Source: Lunularia cruciata
Lineage: Eukaryota; Streptophyta; Marchantiopsida; Lunulariales; Lunulariaceae
Length of the DNA: 64,000 bases
Direction: 5' to 3'
Assembly (NCBI GenBank): GCA_948567375.1
Contig: OX419759.1
Span: forward strand, 46,280,593-46,344,592
The translations under genes were made by a program, and so were the position numbers. The notes under the pieces were generated by a model. That model saw only the letters and a list, made by a program, of their open reading frames with translations. It made no database searches and was not told the DNA's origin. Shown one piece after another: positions 51,681 through 62,697 of this stretch (positions are counted from its first letter, which is position 1; each line of letters starts with the position of its first letter).

Positions 51681-52369
51681 TATGGGCTGGCATGTCTCTT
51701 ACTCAAGATGAACCTTTGATAGCTATTATGGTAGTGCACCATGGACTAAGAAGGCAAAGAATCCCAACTCCATCATACCCCTCCAAGGCTAGTACTCCAA
51801 TACTCAAGACATTGCTCACTAGAGAATTCAATGAGAGAAAGATAGTTGCAAATGAAAGGATGATAAATACTTCCTCACTCCTAATTTATATACTTGTGAA
51901 ATAATTACGCACTAAAGTTACTAATTATTGGAGTAACTCAAGTTACTAGGCTAAAAGTCAAATTAAGTCAAAAAGCTAAAGGAATATCAATACTCATGGG
52001 AATATTCTCTTAAGCATGTGGTTTTATCGTGACCCAACCACTAAGTCAAAGATTCCTTCATATGGGCTATCCTTGGACTATAGATCAATCCGAAACAAAA
52101 GACTTGTGGGTCCAAGAATTCTGAACTCTTTCTTCAAAGCTCAACACCTAGGAATAATACCAAGTCAATACACTAGAATCCAAAGTAGTGATGCTCATCT
52201 TTTCTACTTCCTCTAAAGTAAGATCACTTTTATTTTAACTATGACTACATTTAGCTAATCATGACTAAGGTAGAAATATCTTTATCTATATATAAATAGT
52301 ATCTCTCAAGTATTTGTAATACTAAACTAAATATCACAATATCACACACATGCACAAATTGGTGTTATA
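51681..52369 (-). repeat. Solo LTR of the old Ty3/gypsy family
   Basis: About 690 bp aligned end to end with 54,207-54,884 and 62,019-62,697. On the minus strand it starts TATAACACC and ends near GCCAGCCCATA. No internal region of the family is attached on either side, and flanking 5-mers do not match, so it is an old solo LTR or a recombination product. Confidence 0.75.
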
Positions 52370-52547
52370 GGCTAAAATTAGAGAGAGTTCAAATTAGCAA
52401 GAAGAAAGGCCTCATTTGGATGTTTTTTTAGCTAAAGAGGATATGAATACCTAGAAGGGCTAGCTTGTTGGAGTGAGGCTTGCTAGTTTATATAAGTTTT
52501 TTATCACTATTTGGCAAAACTTGCTCACCTTTCTAGATTTTTTGTAG

Positions 52548-52605
52548 TAGGGTTTGAACCAAATCTGTGGTTTCTAGACTAGTGCACTAGCCAACTAGTC
52601 CACCT
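52548..52605 (-). repeat. tRNA-derived remnant, SINE-like head
   Basis: On the minus strand, GGTGGACTAGTTGGCTAGTG (52,605-52,586) resembles a tRNA D-arm/A box. GGTTCAAACCC (52,560-52,550) is a B box, about 35 bases further, the spacing of an RNA polymerase III internal promoter. The intervening CTAGTCTAGAAACCACAG is like a degraded anticodon arm. A full tRNA cloverleaf cannot be drawn, so this is not a functional tRNA gene. A SINE body could run down to about 52,380. Confidence 0.45.
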
Positions 52606-52609
52606 TCAC

Positions 52610-53265
52610 TTGTTGTCATAGTGACTATATGATTGATATTTATACACATGTAGCTTTGGCTAGGAGAGGTAGTTTGATTCCACCCTTGGTGACCTTGGTA
52701 GCTTAAGAATAGATGGATACTTTTATTATGTCAGATGCCAAATAGTGGTAGAATCAATTTGTTGTCGATTTATGACATGGAGGGTTTTATTTAGTCTTCT
52801 TATGATTGGACCACCTCCACCATTCTTTACTTCTTATTTGTGCACCATGTTTGTATGAGGTACCTTGACTTTAGAGCATTGGTGCTTATGCGTACTCTTG
52901 ATAGTCAAGCTGGAGTGATGAATAGTCAGGCTGGAGTGATGACTAGTCAAACTACCTATATTCCTCTCTAATGAGACAAGAAGTGATGACATGTAGACCA
53001 AGAGAGTGTGTGGTGTGATGATAGGTTATTGGTAACTCTGTCCCCTAGTGTAGTTTTTCATAATAAGAGCTATATTAGTGAGTGGTGTTCAGTTGGTGGT
53101 ATCACTTAGTGTTGGTACTTGGTGGTGATCCTTGGTGGGGTATTTGTATTGGTTATGATTGCAGTTTGAGTTACATTGTCACAATGTAGCTGTTTGAAAA
53201 TTCCAAAGGAGATAACACTACAATACATAGTGGGTTTACACAAAGTGGCACTCAATATCTATTTG
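52610..53265. other. No recognisable gene; 21-bp tandem echo
   Basis: AGTCAAGCTGGAGTGATGAAT followed at once by AGTCAGGCTGGAGTGATGACT near 52,901-52,942 is a two-unit tandem repeat. The rest is Gly/Val/Leu-type chance coding without a clear family, possibly the decayed leader of the gag-like piece that follows. Confidence 0.4.
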
Positions 53266-53269
53266 TTTC

Positions 53270-54175
53270 TTAGGTCCCAATGGAGAAGGAGATTGACTTT
53301 GATTTGGAGTTTGATATAGGATTTGATTCAATTGAGAATGCACTTGGTGTGTCCACACCATGGTTGTGAGATATAGATAGGATTTATGGAGCCTCCAAAG
53401 GCTCCAAGCACTACTCTAGTACAATGGGTACCATTGAGTTAGATGACCTCATCTGGGAGTTTGATAGCAGGTATGATCTACAATAGATGCGGAACCCAAC
53501 TTTGTTCACACTCTTCAGGGCATGGAAGAGGTTTTTTTAGCACTTGGATGGTCTATTGATGGATGACTATCATGAGTTCAAAAGAGTCTACTTGGAAGAG
53601 ATCAAGCTATGGAGACAATATTGGTCTCCAAACTACACCTCTATCACTTCAAGCTTGGTTGCTAGGAGTAGATCGGCAATATCCATGAACTCTAGCTCTA
53701 GTATGATTGGTGGATCTAGTGGAGATGCACAAGCTGGAGATGGTGCTACTACAATTGGAAGTACCACTACAAGAGGTGGTGTAGTCCCAAGGTTTAACCC
53801 GATGGTAGAGTTCTTCTAGTGCTTGAGGTAGAACTACCAAGGAGTGCGGATTGACAAGTTGAGGAGCTTCAAAAGTTCCAATCAAAGGCTAAAGAGAGCC
53901 TATGCAAGGCATACAATTGCATGAGATGGCAGATCAATTTCACTCAAGGAGTTATTGAGGCCCAAGTAATCCAATTTTGGTATGGGGCCTTGGACAAGGA
54001 GTTGCAATGTAAAGTACATGCTACTATGTTATTCCAAGCTACTTCACCTACTTTGGCAATTTTCTTTAGTTTGGTTAAGCTCATTGAGCTCAACATGGTG
54101 GAGGAGAGAGTATTGATATCTAGATTTGCTAGGGAGACCTCATCCATAGCTATTACTTCTTTTAGAGTATAGTAA
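53270..54175 (+). mobile_element. gag-like retrotransposon fragment on the plus strand
   Basis: The plus strand reads MEKEIDFDLEFDIGFDSIEN near 53,281. A Ser/Gly-rich stretch lies near 53,700. Then comes WQINFTQGVIEAQVIQFWYG (near 53,925-53,985) with ALDKELQCKVHATM and FFSLVKLIELNMVEER. The last part resembles the C-terminal half of plant Ty3/gypsy gag ('...FW.GL...I...V......TL..A...A..IE'). No zinc knuckle or pol follows; the DNA runs straight into the LTR at 54,207. It is an old, interrupted fragment in the opposite orientation to the adjoining element. Confidence 0.45.
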
Positions 54176-54206
54176 AGTGCACCATGTCATGTTGGCTTTC
54201 AAGCAC

Positions 54207-54884
54207 TGTGAGCCGGCCTATCTCTCACTCAAAATGAACTTGTTATTGCTATTATGGTAGGGCACCATGGACTAAGAAGGCAAAGAAACCCAATTCCATC
54301 ATACTCCTCCAAGGCTAACACTCCAAGACTCAAACCATTGCTCATTAGAGAACTCAATGAGAGAGATAGTTGCAAATGAAAGGATGATGAATTTTTCCTC
54401 ACCCCTAGTTTATATATTTGTAAAATAGTTACGCACCAAAGTTAATAATTACTATAATAACTCAATTTACTAAGCTAAAAGTCTAAAGTCTAAAGGAATA
54501 TCCATACTCATAGGAATATTTTCCTAAGCATGCGGTCTTACCTTGACCTAACCACTAGTCAAGGATTCTTTCATATGGGCTATCCTTGGACTATAGAAGT
54601 ATCCAAAGCAAAAAGGCTTGTAGTTCCAAGAGTTCTCAACTCTTTCCTAAAAGCCAAACACCTAGGAATAATACCAAGTCAATACACTAGAATCCAAAAT
54701 AGTGATACTCATCTTTTCCACCTCCTCTAGAGTAAGGTCTCCTTTATCTTACCTATGACTAACTTTAACTAATCATGACTAATGTAGAACCATCCTTGAT
54801 CTCTATATAAATACTATCTCTCAAGTACTTACAATATCAAACCAAATATCACAATAGCACATACATGTACAAATGGGTGTTACA
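54207..54884 (-). repeat. 3' LTR of the old Ty3/gypsy element
   Basis: Minus-strand start TGTAACACCC (54,884 downward), end CGGCTCACA (54,207). TG...CA termini are intact here. AAGGGTAAA beside its start on the internal side is a plausible polypurine tract. Confidence 0.8.
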
Positions 54885-54929
54885 TTTACCCTTGAACTAA
54901 GATTTCACTTTGTCCTTAGAATGAAATTC

Positions 54930-56000
54930 TCTCTACCTTCTATGATACATCTTCAAATTATCATGGTTAATCCTATCAAAGTGTCTTCCTCCTAACTCCT
55001 TGAGATCATAGGTGTAATTGCCTCACACCTTCTCCACAATGAAAGGTTCAAAGTACTTAGGCAAAACTTCTTTTGCACTCTCTTGAATCAAATGGAATCA
55101 AGCAACCCTAAACTCTAAATCACCTTTTTGCCTTGCCTCTTTTAATAGCTTTCCTTTTGTTTCCTTTGAGCCTGATCCACTCAAATCATAAAAACTACTC
55201 TTGCCTCCTCCAATTCCATGAGTTGATCCTTCCTTGACTTCTATGCATCACTTCCTTGTGCTTTCCTCAATCTCCTATGAATGCTTTGGAAGGTAGAAAG
55301 ATCAAAGTGAATAAAGAAAGTATCCTCAATACAATATACCAAATGCAATGGAGAATATCTGGTGGAAGCCTTCATGGTTTTCTTATACTCCCACAAAACT
55401 GCATGAATCCTCTTGTCTCAATGATGATTAGCTCTTCCATTTTTGCAACTTTGGCCAACATCATGCACAAGGTTTGATTGGTTCTCTTTGCCAAGCAATT
55501 AGAATTTGGCTTATATAGTTACTCTATGGGTGATAGAGAAAAGTTGTAGCATGGTTGTAGTGATGTTCCTTATAAACTCTACTCCTCCATCAAAAATCAA
55601 CTCCAAACAACATTTTTTATCTAGTGATAATGTGTTCATAAAGAAATCTACCAACTTTATCATCATTCTTGTCCCTCAATGGTCTAGCCTCAACCCACTT
55701 GGTAAGGTAATCAATAACTACCATAATGTACCAATTGTTCCTTGGGGTTCTATAGAGAGGACCTACAAAGTCAATTCTCACTTCTCAAAAGGTCCTAAGA
55801 ATGGAATTGATCTAACAAGGAGAGTGGAACTACTTTCTAGCAAAAGCTTGACAAACTTCACAAGTTTTGCAATAATCAAGACAATCCATGAAAATCTCAC
55901 TCCAATGGTAACCTACATAGTCATATCTAGAATATTGAAAGTAGTTACCTTCCTTGAAAAATGTACCCCACACACTAAACCTTCATGAAACTCCTTTATG
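54930..56000 (-). mobile_element. Integrase region of the old element
   Basis: Minus-strand phrases are diagnostic of Ty3/gypsy integrase. GYHWSEIFMDCLDYCKTCEV (near 55,915-55,855) is the zinc-binding HHCC segment. YIMVVIDYLTKWVEARPL (near 55,735-55,680) holds the first core Asp. FEPFIVEKV and GNYTYDLKELGG (near 55,060-55,005) resemble the post-core C-terminal segment. There is no chromodomain after it. Confidence 0.8.
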
Positions 56001-56264
56001 AGTAGGATAGACTCCTCCTTACCCACAGCTCTTTAAAGTAGACCATCTGCTCCTTGGTGAAAAAGAATATCCTCCACCATTGTGTAAGGTCTAGATCTTG
56101 CTCCAAGGGTCTTCCTCTCCATAGCATGTGTCCCTTCTGGAAAGTTACCTCTTGTAATAAAGTCCACATTCTCTTTGTACTCCTTTGGAACCTCTTGAGT
56201 GATTGAGATTATCATGAGCTCCTCATCCAAGAAGGAACCATGCACTAGTTTGACTCCATAATGA

Positions 56265-57776
56265 TTAAGGACCCCTAGATAACAAATCAACATTTACATG
56301 TTTCTTCCCTAGTCTATCCTTAATGGTGTTATCATACTCAGAAAAGAGTATCATCCATCTTGCTAGCCTCCCTTCAATATTAGGCTTGTTGAAGATGTAC
56401 TTCAAAGCCTTCTGATCCATGACAATAGTAGTTTTCCCTCCAATCAAGTAATGTTTAAATGTCTTGAGACCAAAGATCAATACTAACCCTTCTCTTTCTA
56501 TGATTGAGTAGTTCTTTTCTATTGAAACCATCTACCTACTAGCATAAGCTATTGGATGATCATGCCCATCTTGGTTTAATTCACTAAGAGTGCATCCTGT
56601 AGCAACATTGGAAGCATCAGTATAGAGGATGAAAGGCTTACTTCAATTAGGTTTAGGAAGAATTGGAGCAACAATAAGGGATTGCTTGAGCTCCTTAAAA
56701 GCTATGAGAGCCTCCTTGTCCTCCAAAATCATCATGTATTCTACACCCTTCTTCATGTAGATGGTCAATACATAAGCCTTGTTAGAAAAATGAGAAGATG
56801 AACCTCCTATAGTACCCAACCATCCCCAAGAATTGGCATAACTTTTTCAAGCTTGAAGGAAATGGAAGATCTGAGATTATCCTCACCTTTTTAGGATCAA
56901 TTGTTATCCCATCCTTGGAAATGATGTGCCCCAAAGTAGACCTTCTTCACAACAAAAAATGCACTTCTTTGGGTTGAGTGATGCATTTGCTTCATCCAAG
57001 CATTGCACGACCTTGATCAAGTGCTCAAAATGCTACTCCTTGCTCCTATTAACACAAAAAGTCAATGAAGTCTCTCACAAATTTCCCAATGAAAGGTTCA
57101 AATACCTTATTCATGAACCATTGGAATGTGATTGGAGCATTACAAAGCTCAAAAGGCATGACCTTGAAGGCATAATTCCCCCAAGATGTGGTGAATGTGG
57201 TGAGTTGTTGATGCTTTGATGCAATCTTGATTTGGTTATATCTACTGTAACCATCAACAAAACTATATCTCTCATGACTTGCAACCTCTTCCAAGATCTC
57301 ATCGATGAATGGTAAAGAATAATAGTCCTTCTCTTAGTAATAACATTGAGCTTCTTGTAATCCATACATACCCAAAGCTTACCATTCTTTTTCTTTGCAA
57401 TCACAATTGGAGGTACATATTTTGAATTCTCCACCTCAAAGATAAATCCAACCTCCTTGAGCTTATCAATCTCCTTTTTCACAACCAAAGCTATTGGTGT
57501 GTTAATGCAATGTTGCTTTTGGTAGACTGGTCTTGCATGCTCTCTTACCTCTATCTTGTGCTCCTCCAAGGTGACTTTCTTTAGATCCTTGTAACTAAAA
57601 GCAAACACATGGATGAACTTGTGGAAAATCTCCTCAAATCTCACCTTCTCCTCTTTGGTAACATGTGGACCATACTTGAGGGTAGATAACCTCTTCTCTA
57701 TCTCCTGAAGTGTCAATGGTGATCGATCTGGATCCTTCAAAACCTCTAGCTTAGGTGCAAAATCAATAGCACACAA
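56265..57776 (-). mobile_element. Reverse transcriptase and RNase H region of the old element
   Basis: RT is identified by KKNGKLWVCMDYKKLN (near 57,400-57,350), YSRYNQIKIA (near 57,240), and WGNYAFKVMPFELCNAPITF with FMNKVFEPFIGKFVRDFID (57,185-57,060). RNase H/tether is identified by KTFKHYLIGGKTTIVMDQKA, ALKYIFNKPN and ARWMILFSEYD (56,460-56,330), ending with 'VDLLSRGP'. The pre-RT stretch (EEHKIEVREHARPVYQKQ) is also typical. The region is broken at several places. Confidence 0.85.
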
Positions 57777-58139
57777 AGGATAAAAATTTGAATCTAATTT
57801 TGATCATCCTCCTCCGTAGAAGTCTCTTCCTCCTTGTTGTGTCTAAGTTTGAAGCTCCTTCTTCTAAATCTAATTCCCAATAATCAGAAGATGGTGTATG
57901 TGAATGTGAAGTGTTGGTGGTATTAGTCATAAGAACTATAATTTCATGGTTAGATGGCCCAATCCTCAAGTACCCTTTGTGTCATCAATTAGTTGTGCGG
58001 GATACTCTCAACCATGGCCTCCCAAGAAGCAAATTATAGCTTGAATTCTTCAAGACTTTGAAAAGTCATGAGATTTTGAACTACTATAATTGAAACTATC
58101 CCCTTATCCATCACCCCTACAAACTTATTGCTTGTTTGC

Positions 58140-58310
58140 CATGCTCACCACAAGTTTTGAAGGTCTGAAGGGTATCATACCTAACTTCTTCATCAACCTC
58201 TCTAACATGGCATTCACTGCAGATCCTCCATCAACAAGTTCATCTTTGATATTATGACCATTCACTCTCATGTCAATCTTGCAAGCATATTCACCAGCCT
58301 CCTATGGTGT
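58140..58310 (-). mobile_element. Aspartic protease region of the old element
   Basis: The minus strand reads KDELVDGGSAVNAMLERLMK near 58,250-58,190. The DGGS-V-N pattern is the retropepsin active site as found in plant Ty3/gypsy elements. It lies in the expected place between gag and RT. Confidence 0.65.
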
Positions 58311-58634
58311 TGGTTTGACATACACTACTCCCATTGATATTGGAGCTTTTTCTCTCTTTTTCCTCTTGCTTCTTGTAGAACTCAAACCACCTCTAAGCTT
58401 CTAAAGGTAGGATTCAAAGCAATCAACTAGCCCACTATGATGTTAGCCTTCAGATTACCAACATCTTCCAACACATTGTACTTCCATTGTTGCTTTAAGA
58501 TCAAGACGTGCTCCATCCTCAAGTTCTTCCTTGGAGTCTTTATTGTTGATGATGTTGAGGTTCTAGTATGAGTGCTCCTAGTAAACATAAGAGTATCCTT
58601 GCTACAAGGAATTCCTTGAGAAGTATGTACATCT

Positions 58635-59380
58635 TGTAATACCAAGAGCTAGCTATATGATCTTGATGTGAAATTTGGTTTGATAAAATCTGGAATGATA
58701 TTTTACATGATGTAAAAAATAGATCAAATAGAAGTATCACCAAAATAGTACTTCTACTAATAGGGAAAAAACCAAAGTAGATTTGAAAACCATAGAATCA
58801 ATAGTTAGACATATGATTTAAAGGTGAGAATTGGTTTGAAAACATCTGGAAGGATGTTACACATGATGGAATAAATAGATGATAAAGAGGTATCACCAAA
58901 ACTGGACTTCTACTAATAGAGCAAGAACCAAAAAATGCTTGAAATCTTTGAAGGCAATTTTGAAGACCTAAACTGATGAATTAGGTCTAAAAAATGTACA
59001 GATTCTGCCCCCTAAACAAAGGTAAGGTTGGTCTTCCTTTCCCCTTGGTTTGTCTCATTAAGAGCTTTCCAATGGTACTTCACCCATGTGATTATGAGAT
59101 TCCTATAGGAATATTCCCTAAAAGATTCCCTCTGGTCAAAGCTTGTTTGACCAACCAGATAGGATCAGGACCAACATGTCACCCATCCAAGTAAGTAATC
59201 CAAGGGTGGAGCCTATTGATAGGTCACCTATCTATATGCCTAATCTTATGGGTGAGCTTCCTTGGAGGAGATCCTCTTTGGGTTTAGGGTTTAGGGAATA
59301 ATAAAGGTGCTCCTTTGGGGCATTGGATGCTTGAGTGTGAAATTTGTGTTTTCTCCGTTTCTTGTCCTCAAAGTATTACA
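58635..59380 (+). repeat. Solo LTR of the chromovirus family, nested in the old element
   Basis: 746 bp aligned end to end with the 741-bp LTRs at 25,821 and 32,431 (start TGTAATACCAAG, end GTATTACA), but clearly more diverged. Flanks are CATCT on the left and CATCA on the right, a target duplication with one mismatch. There is no internal region, so it arose by recombination between two LTRs. It lies between the gag and protease parts of the minus-strand element. At the place of the TATA box it has a doubled TTTAGGG motif (59,282-59,296). Confidence 0.95.
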
Positions 59381-59769
59381 CATCATTTGCAAAACAAGCT
59401 CTCTTCTTCTCTTGTCCCAAAAGCTCCAACTTAAGACCTTTGGAGTTTAAGCACTCCCCTTTCTCATTATTGCTCTCAACTACATCTATGGATATTATCC
59501 CCTTACCTTTATTTTAATTAGGAGCCATTTTAGTTTTACTACACTCCTCTTGCCCTCTATTGGCTCTTTCCATGGTAAATGGAATTTGGATCAACTCCTT
59601 TGGATGTGGACTTTGGATTTGAATTCTTCCTCCATGATTGAAACAATTTCTATCACTAAAATTGTTGGTTGGTTGGCCTCCGATGGATAGCTTTTATAAC
59701 TCCTAGGTCCTCTCCGCACATTTTGATCCACCTCTCTCTTTTCCCATAGTTGCACAACATTGATCTTGA

Positions 59770-60480
59770 GATCTATAAGTTGTTATATGATAGTTTAAAG
59801 TCGATCTTTTGGGGAGCAACTATTGCTTGTGGTGCAACCCTTGCTAACAAAGTATTAGAAGTTCTACCATATTTTTTGCATTGAGGAAGATGCACAACCT
59901 CTTTCATTACAGAATCACTCTCATCCCCTTCCAAACTCTCCTCCATATAAATTGCAATCTTGATAGCTTCAACCTTGGACAAAGGTTTCCTATATCTCAC
60001 CTTACTTCTAATTGGTGGTCTCAACTCTCTCACAAAATTCTTGGTGAGCATGGCTCTTATGCCAATCATAATAGTCTCTATATTATCCCCACCCTTCCTC
60101 AACACAACCCTGAATTTTCACTCTAACTTCTCCACTCTTTCTACATAGATTCTCATTTTCACTCCACCTCCTTGTTTAAGGAAGGTAACCTCACTCATCA
60201 ATCTCTTATAATTCTCATCTAGAAGAAATTTCTCAATGAGTGTTGAAGTCAAACTCTCCCAAGACTCTTCTTGCACATCTCTCCTCTCTCTGCTTCTGTA
60301 TTTTGACTTATACTATGTAAGGGTTGTATCTCAAAGAAATCTGGTAATAATGAGGCCCACTCATTCTTCCTCTTCTCATTTTTTCCAATGCAAGCTTTCT
60401 TGAAGTCCCTCACAAAGACTTCCAAATCTTCTCCATCCTTGCTAAAGAAAACCGGAAGTTTTCCCATCTTAGCACTTCAC
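59770..60480 (-). mobile_element. gag core of the old element
   Basis: The minus strand reads MGKLPVFFSKDGEDLEVFVR (60,467 down) and later NFVRELRPPIRSKVRYRKP with EAIKIAIYMEE (60,045-59,945). This matches the general plan of plant Ty3/gypsy gag: an N-terminal 'P.F...D...F...F' and a C-terminal 'F...L....R..V......L..A...A...E'. Confidence 0.6.
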
Positions 60481-60949
60481 TATCTTTCTCTTTTCTCTCA
60501 TTTTTTTTGTTTTCTTTCACTTTATAACTAGTAGAGTATATACATGACTAACACCATTTGAGAGAAATCCACCGCAAGGAACACAAAAGGTTACAGTTGC
60601 TCCAAGATTTCTATAGCCAGATCAAATCCTAGAGTGCATATTACTTGAACACTCATGGATAGTTTGTCTATAAGTTGAAAGATTATCTCCATCATTAATC
60701 TTGAGAAATAATTGAGGAAGGTGGTAGTTTTTTTGTATTTGTACAAAGACTCTCTTTAAGATTTTTCACCAAATTTTCAAAAATTGTAGTTACTCCACTA
60801 CACTCATATCCATTTGGAAGTCCTTCTACTCCACAAACCTCACACAACTCCTTGGTTTTAGATCTCCTCCTCCCACTCTTGGTGAAGAATGTCCAATATG
60901 CAATCCCAAGTCAAGTAAACCTCTCCTTTCTCTCAATTCTCTTGCTCTC

Positions 60950-61140
60950 AAAAGTCAATCGACATGAACTTGCCTTGTGTCCCTTCTTTCCACATAGAGA
61001 GCACTTGAAATCTCCCTTTCCTCCAAGTAGTGTTTGTTTTTGGGTCCTCTCAACACTCTCTTCCAATTCTATTCTAACTCTCTTTTCTTCAAATCAACCC
61101 ACCTTAAACCCTTGGGGAACCTTGCAAAGCCTTAACTTCC
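60950..61140 (-). mobile_element. Zinc-knuckle-bearing tract upstream of gag in the old element
   Basis: The minus strand near 61,015-60,955 encodes FKCSLCGKKGHKASSC, a clean C-X2-C-X4-H-X4-C zinc knuckle. A second Cys-rich phrase (CEVCGVEGLPNGYEC) lies near 60,840. In most gypsy elements the zinc knuckle is at the C-terminus of gag, downstream of the capsid core; here it precedes the recognisable gag core by about 0.5 kb. It may belong to a separate upstream reading frame. Confidence 0.55.
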
Positions 61141-61149
61141 ACTCTTTGT

Positions 61150-62018
61150 GACCCTCCATGTTCCCAAGATGAGTCTAAACACTGAAATATGCTTTTGATT
61201 GCTCTCACATTCCTCATGCATGAGATCTCAACGCTAGAGAATTGACCTCTCCTCACAATGTTGTTAAATTCCTCAATTGGTTTGTCATAATATTTTGAAT
61301 TTTTTCATACTTGGTCAAAACCCCAAAGCATCCTTCCCTAAAAAATTTCAGATCTTTTCATCAACCCATTTGGCCTAGGCACCTTTCTTTGTAGCACACA
61401 TATTTCAGATTTGGTCAAAAAACCACTCTCCTTAGTTAAAAATCTTGTAATTTCCTATGCAAGAACTATCTCTCCCTAAATTGTGGGCCAAAAGCTAGAA
61501 TAATATGTAGTTAATTTTCTTGGAAAGTTTCAAAACAATCCAATGAAAATTGAAGAAATGGTAAATTATGTATAAAATTCCAAAGAGCATGTAGTTTGCA
61601 GAAGTAGTTTACCCTCCCATCTGCCAAATATTCTAGCTCAATGCTTGTAGCAGCCCTTACAATAATTTCAAGTGTCCCACCTAGCACATAATCCAAGCTA
61701 TCCTTTGTTAAAATTTCAACACTAGATCTCAAACTTGAGGTTTTACCCAAAATCACCGTAATCCCCAAAATTTACCATCCACCTCACACAATCTCTCCAA
61801 ATCCTCTTATATGTATAATATATATAATATCATCTCAAAAACATCATAATGAACTATAGAATATACAAATGGGTCCAAGTTCTCGAATATAAGTTCAATC
61901 CTCTCCTTCCTTGATGTTCTCTCCAAGTGAGCTCTCACAGCTTCTTTCTATCTAATATAGAATTATGTGTGGAACATTATCTTACCTTCAAAAGAAGTCC
62001 TAATAACAAGATAAAAAA
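61150..62018. other. Leader between the 5' LTR and the first coding tract of the old element
   Basis: No open frame of note. A primer-binding site would be expected just left of 62,019 (minus orientation), but I cannot recognise the usual tRNA-Met or other common sequence there. It is either decayed or an unusual primer. Confidence 0.5.
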
Positions 62019-62697
62019 CGTGAGCAAACTTATCTCTTACTTAGGATGAGCTTCTGATTCTTATTATGGTAGTGTACCATGGACTAAGAAGGCAAAGAAC
62101 CCCAACTCCATCATACTCCTCCAAGGCTAGCACTCCAAGACTCAAGCCATTTCTCACTAGAGAACTCAATGAGAGAGAGATAGTTGCAAATGAAAGGATG
62201 ATGAGTACCTCCTCACCCCTTGTTTATATACTTGTGAAATAATTATACACTAAAGTTACTATTTACCACAATAACTCAAGTTACTAGGCTAAAAGTCAAG
62301 TAAAGTCAAAAAATATAAAGGAATATCCATCTATATGGGCATATTCCACTAAGCATATGATCTTATCTTGACCCAACCACTAAGTCAAGGATTCCTTCAC
62401 ATGGGCTATCCTTGGACTATAGAATAATCCAAGAAAAAGGCTTACTAGCCCAAGTGTTCTCAACACTTTCCTCAAAGCCAAACACCTAGGAATAATACCA
62501 AGTCAACACACTAGAATCCAAGATAGTAGTGCTCATCTTTTCCACTTCCTCTAAAGTAAGGTCCTCTCTATCTTAACTATGACTAAATTTAGCTAATCAT
62601 GACTAATGTAGAACCATCATTTATCCATATAAATAATATTTCTCAAGTACTTGTAATGCCAAGCTAAATACCACAACATGCACAAATGGGTGTTATA
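62019..62697 (-). repeat. 5' LTR of the old Ty3/gypsy element
   Basis: Minus-strand start TATAACACCC (62,697 down; first bases altered from the TGTAACACCC of the partner), ending GCTCACG at 62,019. It aligns over its length with the other two copies. CTATATAAAT and equivalents occur in all three LTRs near the same place, but on the strand opposite to the element. Confidence 0.8.

Larger units (their letters stand above)
54207..62697 (-). mobile_element. Old Ty3/gypsy retrotransposon on the minus strand, heavily broken
   Basis: About 8.5 kb with LTRs at 62,019-62,697 (5' on the minus strand) and 54,207-54,884 (3'). By eye the LTRs are about 85-88% identical, so the insertion is millions of years old. 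No matching target duplication remains. Minus-strand order: zinc-knuckle tract (about 61,015), gag core (60.5-59.8 kb), protease (58.2 kb), RT (57.7-57.05 kb), RNase H (56.5-56.3 kb), integrase (56.0-55.0 kb), then a purine-rich AAGGGTAAA next to the 3' LTR. No chromodomain is visible, so it belongs to a different lineage from the 25.8 kb element. It has many breaks throughout. A chromovirus solo LTR sits inside it. Confidence 0.9.
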
